Source: Pirellulales bacterium (GTDB taxonomy: Bacteria > Planctomycetota > Planctomycetia > Pirellulales > Thermoguttaceae). Taken from it: a stretch of 32,328 nt of DNA. Location of the stretch: assembly GCA_016933425.1 (NCBI GenBank), contig JAFGAY010000285.1, forward strand, positions 1 through 32,328. Direction: 5' to 3'. Shown in pieces: positions 23,350 to 32,328 of the stretch. The notes under the pieces were generated by a model that saw only the letters and a list, made by a program, of their open reading frames with translations, made no database searches and was not told the DNA's origin. Made by a program: the position numbers and the translations under genes. Each line of letters opens with the position of its first letter. Position 1 is the stretch's first letter.

Positions 23350-23712
23350 AGCGACCCCCCCGGGTAATCAAGACATGAGGCGTATGGAATAAACGGCCCC
23401 TTCGGATAAGATCGGTCGTTTGGGGTGGATGAATAAAACGCAAATTCGTTGTCTCCGAAAGAAGTGGTCTATCTCGAAACGAGCGTTTGGTTTACGTGCG
23501 GCTTGGAAGTGCCCGTCGGAGGGCGACACGGTCGTGGGGAGTGAGCCGGATTGACATTTGCTCTCGGCAGGCCGATGATTTCCTAGGACCGTGCCTTTCA
23601 CGAAGTCCCAACTCTTCTTGGACCCCTCACATGGCAGTAAACCGGATACACGAGGACACGCCAAGGCAACTGGTACGAATGACCGTTTTCGAATTGAATA
23701 AGGATTATCGGG
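23350..23712. other. intergenic region between divergent genes
   Basis: The gap separates the 853-residue protein gene (minus) from hicB (plus). ORFs in it have no recognisable content. No convincing promoter pair and no inverted repeat suitable as a HicB operator was identified by eye. Confidence 0.5.
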
Positions 23713-23931
23713 ATGCGTAGATTAACCGCCATTATCGAACGCGAGGAAGACGGCTACGTCGCGTTGTGTCCCGAATTGGACATTGCCAGCGAAGGCGACT
23801 CGATCGAGCAAGCACGCGATAACCTGCTTGAGGCCTTGGAGTTGTTTTTCGAAACCGCCTCGCCCGAGGAAATCGGCCGACGGCTCTCCGGCGAAGTTTT
23901 CGTGACCCAACTGGAGGTCACCGGTGGGTAG
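23713..23931 (+). CDS. hicB: HicB-family antitoxin
   Basis: The 72-residue protein matches the partial RNase H fold of HicB antitoxins: LTAIIEREEDGYVALCPELD, IASEGDSIEQARDNLLEALE and ELFFETASP. It is short and lacks the C-terminal ribbon-helix-helix or HTH found in some HicB proteins, so autoregulation by DNA binding is uncertain. It should neutralise HicA by direct binding. Its 3' end overlaps hicA by 8 nt. ATG 23713 is preceded by AAGGA about 8 nt upstream. The order antitoxin-toxin is the less classical of the two known arrangements. Confidence 0.92.
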   Translation: MRRLTAIIEREEDGYVALCPELDIASEGDSIEQARDNLLEALELFFETASPEEIGRRLSGEVFVTQLEVTGG

Positions 23932-24145
23932 ACTCAGAGTGATGTCCGGCTCGGAGGTTTGTGAGATCCTAAGCCGCCACGGTTTCGTCGAAGTAAGACG
24001 GCATGGAAGTCACATCGTCATGCAGCGACGAGAAGGGGAAAGGACCACCACCGTTCCGATACCCAACCACAGGGAACTTCGGATCGGTACCCTCCGGTCC
24101 ATCATCCGGCAATCGGGGTTGCAGCGAAGTGAGTTCGAAGTGTGA
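23924..24145 (+). CDS. hicA: HicA-family mRNA interferase toxin
   Basis: The 73-residue protein shows the HicA double-stranded-RNA-binding-like fold with the catalytic His in RRHGSHIVMQRR, preceded by SGSEVCEILSRHGF, and followed by TTTVPIPNHRELRIGTLRSI. Family members cleave mRNA and arrest growth. The start is GTG 23924, inside the end of hicB; ATG 23942 is possible and would begin at MSGSEVC. Tight overlap with the antitoxin gene supports coupled expression. All family-typical residues appear present, so the toxin is probably functional. Confidence 0.93.
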   Translation: MGRLRVMSGSEVCEILSRHGFVEVRRHGSHIVMQRREGERTTTVPIPNHRELRIGTLRSIIRQSGLQRSEFEV

Positions 24146-24216
24146 CGCCGGATGTCCCATGGGCAGGAGGCTTCTATCTCTTTGCGTTCTTCCCGCCTTC
24201 GCGGTAAAAGAGGGAC

Positions 24217-27483
<3,267 letters not shown>

Positions 27484-27572
27484 TGGTGGGGTTCCGCGTT
27501 AACTTGGCCATGGAGGGGTTGACTGACCGCATTTCCCCCTGAAGAAGGGAGCGAACAGTCTAAAATTTCTCG

Positions 27573-27602
27573 ATGATAGCATGGGCACCCGTGGCCATTC
27601 AA
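27573..27602 (-). promoter_or_regulatory. promoter of carB
   Basis: On the minus strand TTGAAT (-35) is followed after 18 nt by TATCAT (-10, 5 of 6), with an extended-minus-10 TGC just before it. The expected start is about 80 nt upstream of the carB GTG. Confidence 0.6.
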
Positions 27603-27656
27603 GGGGGCCAGCCATCATCTTTCCACCGCGAAAGTGTCAAGAGCGAGAAGACGAAA

Positions 27657-28334
27657 TCAGTCGCCCTCGCGCAAATCGAAGGCCCAACTGCCGCGCCGAT
27701 CGCGGGCTGCGTCGAGGCGGAAGCGACGGCCGAGAACCGTGGAAGGCTGAAAACCGTCGGGGTCGCGGGCGACCGGTTCATAGCCGGCGGGGCCGGGGCC
27801 GTGAATGACAAGAATGGGCTCCTTGCCCCGGGCATCGGCCAGCCAGAACTCGCGCACGCCGGCCTGGAAGTACGCGACAGGCAATCGCCGCGTGTCCTTG
27901 TTCACCGAGGTGTCGCTGACAATTTCGACGATCAAATCGACCGGTCCCTCAATCTCGACATAGCGCCCCGGCTGACCGCCCGCTTTGGGGACAAGCAACG
28001 CCCGGCCCGAATCGATGGCCTCGTGAGAGACAAAGACTATATCCGGTTCACAAGACAAATTGGCCTCGGGCGATGAGACGCGAGTAGCGTCAATGAGCAA
28101 GAATCCCAGTTCATTCTGCTTCACATGTTGCGTTAAAACCCTTGCCAACTCGCTTTTTAGCACGCCATGACAGAAAATATCCTCGGGAGACATGTCCACC
28201 TCGATCCTGCCGGAAATGAAGTCGATCCTGCCCTGCTCCGGAAAGTCCTCCGAGAGAGCCCAGCGGCGGAAATCCGTCAACGAACGAATATCCAGTGGAA
28301 TTTCCACGCGTTCATCGAAAAGTACGGTCGCCAT
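27657..28334 (-). CDS. Uma2-family (DUF820) putative endonuclease
   Basis: The 225-residue protein has the Uma2 layout: N-terminal TDFRRWALSEDFPE, IDFISGRIEVDMSPED, HGVLKSELARVL, then the PD-(D/E)xK-like core CEPDIVFVS and PVDLIVEIVSDTSVNKD, and the C-terminal AYFQAGVREFWLADAR. Uma2 proteins are abundant in planctomycetes and cyanobacteria; nuclease activity is predicted from fold, and biological roles are unknown. ATG 28334 is chosen because AAAGGG lies about 6 nt upstream, while ATG 28340 directly abuts it. The promoter TTGCTC-17-TAGAAT precedes it. Confidence 0.9.
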   Translation of the reverse strand: MATVLFDERVEIPLDIRSLTDFRRWALSEDFPEQGRIDFISGRIEVDMSPEDIFCHGVLKSELARVLTQHVKQNELGFLLIDATRVSSPEANLSCEPDIVFVSHEAIDSGRALLVPKAGGQPGRYVEIEGPVDLIVEIVSDTSVNKDTRRLPVAYFQAGVREFWLADARGKEPILVIHGPGPAGYEPVARDPDGFQPSTVLGRRFRLDAARDRRGSWAFDLREGD

Positions 28335-28360
28335 GCGCATCCCTTTCAGTCACACTGTTT

Positions 28361-28389
28361 ATTCTAGCTGCCTACTCTTCGGGGAGCAA
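28361..28389 (-). promoter_or_regulatory. promoter of the Uma2 gene
   Basis: The minus strand reads TTGCTC, 17 nt, then TAGAAT (5 of 6 -10), about 27 nt before the start codon. The -35 box is weak. Confidence 0.5.
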
Positions 28390-28417
28390 GGAAATACCTC
28401 CGTGGAGCGGTGACTCA

Positions 28418-28446
28418 TTGACACCCCCCGCATGTCCCTCTACAGT
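28418..28446 (+). promoter_or_regulatory. promoter of argH
   Basis: TTGACA (perfect -35, 28418-28423) is followed after 17 nt by TACAGT (-10, 28441-28446). The expected start near 28453 leaves about 45 nt to the GTG of argH. Confidence 0.7.
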
Positions 28447-28499
28447 GAGGAAAAACCTCTTTCACTGTGCGATCCGACAAGAAAACCTGGAGAATTCCG

Positions 28500-29876
28500 G
28501 TGGCCGAAAAACCCTGGGGTGGCACGTTCGACGAGCCGACCGATCCGCGGGTCGAGGCGTTTACCGAGAGCATCAGCTTTGATCGACGGTTGGCTCCCCA
28601 CGACGTGGCCGGGTCGGTCGCCCATGCCCAGATGCTGGCCAAGGTCGGTCTGGTGACCGACGACGAGTGCCGGCGGATCGTCGAGGGGCTCCAGCAGATC
28701 GGCCGCGAAATCGACGAGGGCCGTTTCGAATTCCACGTCGAACTCGAAGACATTCACATGCACGTCGAACGGGCCCTGATTGACCGGATTGGCGAGGTGG
28801 GCCGAAAGCTCCACACCGCCCGAAGCCGAAACGACCAGGTCTCGACCGATCTGCGGCTTTGGGTCCGCGCGTCGATCGACGAGCTTGATCGGCGGCTGGT
28901 CGAGTTGCAACGGGCCTTTCTCGGCCGGTGCGAGGCCGACGCCGGCTGCATTCTGCCCGGCTACACCCATCTGCAACGGGCCCAACCGGTGCTGGCGGCC
29001 CATTATTGGCTGGCCTATTGCGAGAAATTCGAACGCGACCGCGGGCGGCTGGCCGACGCGCGCCGCCGAGCGAACGTGTTGAGCCTCGGCGCGGCGGCGC
29101 TGGCCGGCACGAGTCTGCCGATCGACCGGGAAGACGTCGCCCAACGACTCGGCTTCGACGGCGTGACCGAAAACAGCCTCGACACGTCAAGCGACCGCGA
29201 TTTCGCGCTAGAATTCGCCTTTGCCATGACTATGATCGCCGAACACCTGAGCACCTGGGCCGACGAATGGATTCTTTGGAGCACGGCCGAGTTTGGATTG
29301 CTCAAGCTGCCCCAGGCGTTTTGCACCGGTTCGTCGATCATGCCGCAGAAGATCAATCCCGACGTGCTCGAATTGGTCCGCGGTAAGACGGCCCGGGTCG
29401 TCGGCAATTTGCAGTCGCTCCTGGTGCTGGTCAAGGGGCTGCCGCTGGCCTACAACCGCGATTTGCAGGAAGACAAGCTGCCGCTTTTCGATTCGTTCGA
29501 CACCGTGGCGGCATGTCTGGCCGTGGCCGCGCCGCTGGTGGCGGCCGCCGAGCTCGACCGTCGGCGGATTGCCGAGGGCCTGGATCAAGGATATCTCGAC
29601 GCCACGACGCTCATGGAACACCTGATCGGGCGGGGCATCGCCCAGCGGACTGCTCATGGGCTGGTCGGCCGGCTTGTGGCCAAGGCGCGCAAGCAGGGAG
29701 TCCCGTTGGCCGGGCTGACGTTGGCCGATTTTCAGGAGGCCGACCCGTCGCTCGATGAATCGGTCCATCAAGTTCTCGGAGCGGAAGGCGCCGTCCGGGC
29801 GATGCAAAGCCGCGGCTCGACCGGACCCGACCGCGTCCGCGAACAAATTGCCCGATGGAAACAGCGGCTCTCATGA
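28500..29876 (+). CDS. argH: argininosuccinate lyase
   Basis: The 458-residue enzyme cleaves argininosuccinate to arginine and fumarate, the last step of arginine synthesis. Family features are the N-terminal AEKPWGGTF, HTARSRNDQVSTDLRLW, the signature GSSIMPQKINPDVLELVRGK with the catalytic flexible-loop Ser, and GLPLAYNRDLQEDK. GTG 28500 was chosen over the ORF-track GTG at 28467 because it begins exactly at the conserved N-terminus and has GGAG 7 nt upstream; the length then equals the family norm. A near-consensus promoter lies 54 nt upstream. Confidence 0.98.
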   Translation: MAEKPWGGTFDEPTDPRVEAFTESISFDRRLAPHDVAGSVAHAQMLAKVGLVTDDECRRIVEGLQQIGREIDEGRFEFHVELEDIHMHVERALIDRIGEVGRKLHTARSRNDQVSTDLRLWVRASIDELDRRLVELQRAFLGRCEADAGCILPGYTHLQRAQPVLAAHYWLAYCEKFERDRGRLADARRRANVLSLGAAALAGTSLPIDREDVAQRLGFDGVTENSLDTSSDRDFALEFAFAMTMIAEHLSTWADEWILWSTAEFGLLKLPQAFCTGSSIMPQKINPDVLELVRGKTARVVGNLQSLLVLVKGLPLAYNRDLQEDKLPLFDSFDTVAACLAVAAPLVAAAELDRRRIAEGLDQGYLDATTLMEHLIGRGIAQRTAHGLVGRLVAKARKQGVPLAGLTLADFQEADPSLDESVHQVLGAEGAVRAMQSRGSTGPDRVREQIARWKQRLS

Positions 29877-29901
29877 GAAACAACATCTCGTCCATCGTGT
29901 G

Positions 29902-29950
29902 AATCCTGTCAAGAGTGGTTTTTAGACAGGATTTACAGGATTAACAAGAA
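29902..29950. repeat. GACAGGATT inverted repeat and dispersed-type motif
   Basis: aatcctgtc (29902-29910) and gacaggatt (29925-29933) form a 9-bp stem with a 14-nt T-rich loop, followed by tacaggattaacaag. I recall similar ACAGGATT-rich motifs between genes in many genomes. There is no T-run after the stem, so it is not a standard terminator for argH. Confidence 0.4.
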
Positions 29951-29971
29951 CGGCTGAAAGGCAAATCAACC

Positions 29972-32197
29972 ATGTCCATGTGTCGACCGGACGTTATGCG
30001 TCTCTTTTCCGTCAGCGCGGCATTGACGGCCGTCCTTGGCGCGGCTTGCGTTTGGGCCCAGCAGGTCGAACGCAGCGCGGACGAGATCATGGAGTCGGTC
30101 CAAAAATGGCGCCAGCGCGATCCGTTGGTCGAGGCGCTCACGGCGGGCGACGCGACGACGCCGGCCGCGTGGTTCCGCGTGGCAATGATTCTTGCCGACC
30201 ACCAGCGGCCCGATCTGGCCAAGGACTATCTCAAAAAAATTCTCGAGGCGAAGCTTGATTCGGCTGGGCTGGTCGAGTTGTCCGATCGTTTCGGCGCGGC
30301 GGCATTCGCCCGGCTGGGTTCGCGGACGGAACTCGCGCCCGAGGGTCGCCAATTGGCCGACGCGGTCCTGGCGGCGGTCAAAAAGCAGGGTAGCTCGGTC
30401 GAGAATCTGACCGAGAACGTCAAAAAACTCGCCTCGGCCGACGCGCGTACTCGCGACGAGGCGGCGGTGGCCCTTCGTCGGGCAGGTCCGGCGGCCGTCG
30501 CGCCGCTGGTGGCAGCGCTGGCCGATCCGGCCCGCGCGGCCGAGCACGCCCGGCTGCGCGTCGCCCTGGCCGGTCTGGGCTCCGACGCGGTTCGGCCGCT
30601 GCTGGCCTATCTCGAATCGACCGATCCGAAACTCGTCGCGCAAGTGATCAACGCCCTGGCCCAGCTCGACGACCGCGACGTGTCGTTATACTTGTTGCGT
30701 CCTTATGCGTCGCCTGAGAGCGACCCCATGGTTCGCCAGGCGGCGGCGGCCGGACTGACGCGGCGTCTGGACCGGCTGCCGGGCCCAAAGGAAGCGGCCG
30801 CCGTGCTGGCCCGCCGCGCGCGGCTTTGGCTCGACGGCCAAACGGCCATTCGCCAGGACGAAACCGGCCGGGCGACCGTCTGGCGATGGGACGCGGCGTT
30901 GGGCCAACCGGTCGCCAAGGAGTATCCGGCCGACGCGGCCCAGGCCATTCTCGCCGCGCGTTTGGCCGGCGATGCGCTGGCCATCGCTCCGGCCGATCCG
31001 GCAATTCGCCGGCTTTATCTTTTGGCGGCGCTCGAAGCGGCTTCTCATGAAGCCGGGCTGGACAACCCGCTGCCGCTCGCGCCCGGCACGCCGGCGGCTC
31101 GCGCGGCGGAATTCGGCGCCGAGACGCTCCTGGACGTTCTCGACGACGCGTTGCGAACCGGCCACGCGCCGGCGGCCGCGGCCGCCGCGCGGATCCTCGG
31201 CCACGCGACCACCGCCGAAGAGACCCTCTACACGGGCGCGGCTCCCTCGCCTCTGGCCCGAGCCCTCCGCTCGCCCGACCGAAGGACGCGCGTCGCGGCG
31301 GGCGAGGCGATCGTGCGGCTCCGTCCGAACCAACCGTTTGCCGGATCGAGCTATCTGACCGAATCCATGGCCTTTCTGGCCAGTTCGACCGGTGCACGCC
31401 GGGCAATGGTCGCCGCGCGCAACACGGCCGAGGCGCGCCGCGTCGGCGGGTATCTGGCCCCGTTGGGCTTCGAGGTCGAAACGGCCGTCACCGGAAGCGA
31501 ACTCATCCGCCGGCTGCTCCAGTCGGCCGACTATGAACTGGTGTTGGTCGACGCGCGGATCGACGGACCGCCGGTCGGCATTCTCGTCCAACAAATTCGG
31601 CACGACGCGCGATTGGCTTCGCTCCCGGTCGGCATTCTGGGCACTGAGGGATTTTACGATCTGGCCGAACGTGTGGCGCGCGACGATCGGTTGACGCTGG
31701 CCTTGGTCCGGCCGCACGACGCCCAAACGGTTCGCCACCAGGTCGAGCAGCTCGAAATGCTGGCTGTCCGATCGGCCGTCGCGCCCGAGCTTCGCAAGCG
31801 TCAGGCGGCGGAAATTCTCGGCCAGTTGGCCGCCCTGGCCGCGGACGCGCGGACGCCGTTTGCCGATTTCGGCGAGGTCCAGCGAACCGTGCTCCGCGCG
31901 GCTCATTCGCCCGAGCAGTCGGCCGGCGCGATCGGCGTATTGGAACAACTCGGCTCGCCGGAAAGCCAGAAAACGCTGGTCGATTTGGCCAGCGACAGCC
32001 GCAAGCCGGTCGAATTGCGCAAGGCGGCCCTCTCGGCCATGGTCAACAGCGTCGAGCGCAACGGCATTCTCCTGACCACCGATGAAATCCTGGCCCAATA
32101 CGACCTCTACAACCAAAGCGCCGCGGCCGACCCGGCAACGCTGCAAATTCTCGGGCTAATCCTCGACTGCTTCGAGGCGGCCGGCGGGCGGCCGTGA
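29972..32197 (+). CDS. secreted HEAT-repeat protein with receiver-like domain
   Basis: The 741-residue protein has an N-terminal signal-like segment (MRLFSVSAALTAVLGAACVW, cleavage near AQQ) and HEAT-like helical repeats (about 130-440 and 600-735; DEAAVALRRAGPAAVAPLVA, VRPLLAYLESTDPKLVAQVI). Between them lies a receiver-like domain (about 474-595; LVLVDARIDGPPVGILVQQI). Asp527 sits at the phospho-acceptor position, but the acidic pair of strand 1 is absent and the usual Lys is Arg (LVRPHD). If exported, phosphorylation by a cytoplasmic kinase is impossible, so the domain is probably a binding module. The start could be ATG 29972, 29978 or 29996. It follows argH by 95 nt. Confidence 0.75.
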   Translation: MSMCRPDVMRLFSVSAALTAVLGAACVWAQQVERSADEIMESVQKWRQRDPLVEALTAGDATTPAAWFRVAMILADHQRPDLAKDYLKKILEAKLDSAGLVELSDRFGAAAFARLGSRTELAPEGRQLADAVLAAVKKQGSSVENLTENVKKLASADARTRDEAAVALRRAGPAAVAPLVAALADPARAAEHARLRVALAGLGSDAVRPLLAYLESTDPKLVAQVINALAQLDDRDVSLYLLRPYASPESDPMVRQAAAAGLTRRLDRLPGPKEAAAVLARRARLWLDGQTAIRQDETGRATVWRWDAALGQPVAKEYPADAAQAILAARLAGDALAIAPADPAIRRLYLLAALEAASHEAGLDNPLPLAPGTPAARAAEFGAETLLDVLDDALRTGHAPAAAAAARILGHATTAEETLYTGAAPSPLARALRSPDRRTRVAAGEAIVRLRPNQPFAGSSYLTESMAFLASSTGARRAMVAARNTAEARRVGGYLAPLGFEVETAVTGSELIRRLLQSADYELVLVDARIDGPPVGILVQQIRHDARLASLPVGILGTEGFYDLAERVARDDRLTLALVRPHDAQTVRHQVEQLEMLAVRSAVAPELRKRQAAEILGQLAALAADARTPFADFGEVQRTVLRAAHSPEQSAGAIGVLEQLGSPESQKTLVDLASDSRKPVELRKAALSAMVNSVERNGILLTTDEILAQYDLYNQSAAADPATLQILGLILDCFEAAGGRP

Positions 32198-32218
32198 GCC
32201 GTGGGCCGTGGGCCGTGA
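32191..32218 (+). repeat. four tandem heptamers GCCGTGR at a stop codon
   Basis: Units are GCCGTGA, GCCGTGG, GCCGTGG and GCCGTGA. The first unit contains the stop codon of the HEAT-repeat protein gene. Confidence 0.85.
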
Positions 32219-32241
32219 GATATTGGCAACAGAAATTATTT

Positions 32242-32328
32242 ACCCCACCGGCCTTGTGCCGGTGGTCAGCCGGTTTGGCAACTACCAGCGACTTTCCTAT
32301 CACACGGGCACCCCACCGGCCTTGTGCC
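32242..32328. repeat. 19-bp direct repeat carrying a palindrome
   Basis: accccaccggccttgtgcc occurs at 32242-32260 and again at 32310-32328. In the first copy ccaccggc (32245-32252) pairs with gccggtgg (32258-32265) around cttgt. The second copy is cut by the window end. Confidence 0.75.

Noticed and set aside
21883-23367. 494-residue plus-strand ORF antisense to the 853-residue gene
   Set aside because: The minus-strand frame has a membrane anchor and sensible composition; the plus frame is His/Arg/Gln-rich and has no start signals.
23487-23720. 77-residue ORF upstream of hicB
   Set aside because: It has no ribosome site, no conserved-looking content, and occupies the region expected to hold the hicBA promoter.

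Overview
The window reads as a high-GC, gene-dense bacterial chromosome, most likely a planctomycete of the Pirellulales type. This is an inference from protein families, not from a marker gene. The supporting signs are a very large secretin with repeat-rich N-terminus, Tyr- or Arg-rich secreted proteins of planctomycete style, an Uma2-family protein, frequent GTG/TTG starts, and many dispersed intergenic repeats. No phage, IS transposase, CRISPR array or rRNA was seen. The window opens on a tRNA-Ser(CGA) on the minus strand.

Layout. (1) 1-2800: tRNA-Ser with its promoter, a CBS-pair protein, a small hypothetical protein, a secreted Arg/Tyr-rich protein (minus) and a Trm112-like protein. (2) 2879-4845: a HIT hydrolase followed by a hydrogenase-maturation group (HyaD/HybD-type endopeptidase, HypA, HypB) with no hydrogenase structural genes nearby. 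(3) 4846-6489: repeat-rich intergenic DNA around one small secreted Tyr-rich protein. It holds a long period-10 inverted repeat, a REPIN-like pair of 26-nt palindromes with compensatory base changes, and a structured leader with a terminator. (4) 6490-12853: six tightly packed plus-strand genes, probably one operon: a degenerate NuoN/M-like membrane protein, a PAS-AAA+-Fis protein that has lost most sigma54-activator motifs, an orphan RbsB-like binding protein, a degenerate receiver-like protein, LutB and LutC; LutA is absent. (5) 12878-20076: MtnA (minus), a single-domain response regulator, a 1394-residue secretin and an ECF sigma factor (minus), the last two sharing a strong hairpin terminator between their 3' ends. 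(6) 20233-24145: a small basic protein with a near-consensus promoter and Shine-Dalgarno, an 853-residue membrane-anchored protein of unknown function, and a hicBA toxin-antitoxin pair. (7) 24217-32328: CarB, an Uma2 protein, ArgH, and a secreted HEAT-repeat protein with an embedded receiver-like domain; CarB and ArgH both serve arginine synthesis (CarB also pyrimidines). The window ends in heptamer and palindromic repeats.

The most unusual content is the six-gene operon, in which three successive signalling or energy-type proteins lack family-defining catalytic residues, together with the repeat families. Good promoter matches were found by eye for tRNA-Ser, carB, argH, the Uma2 gene and the small 100-residue gene. 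All calls were made by reading the sequence and the supplied translations; no database search was run.
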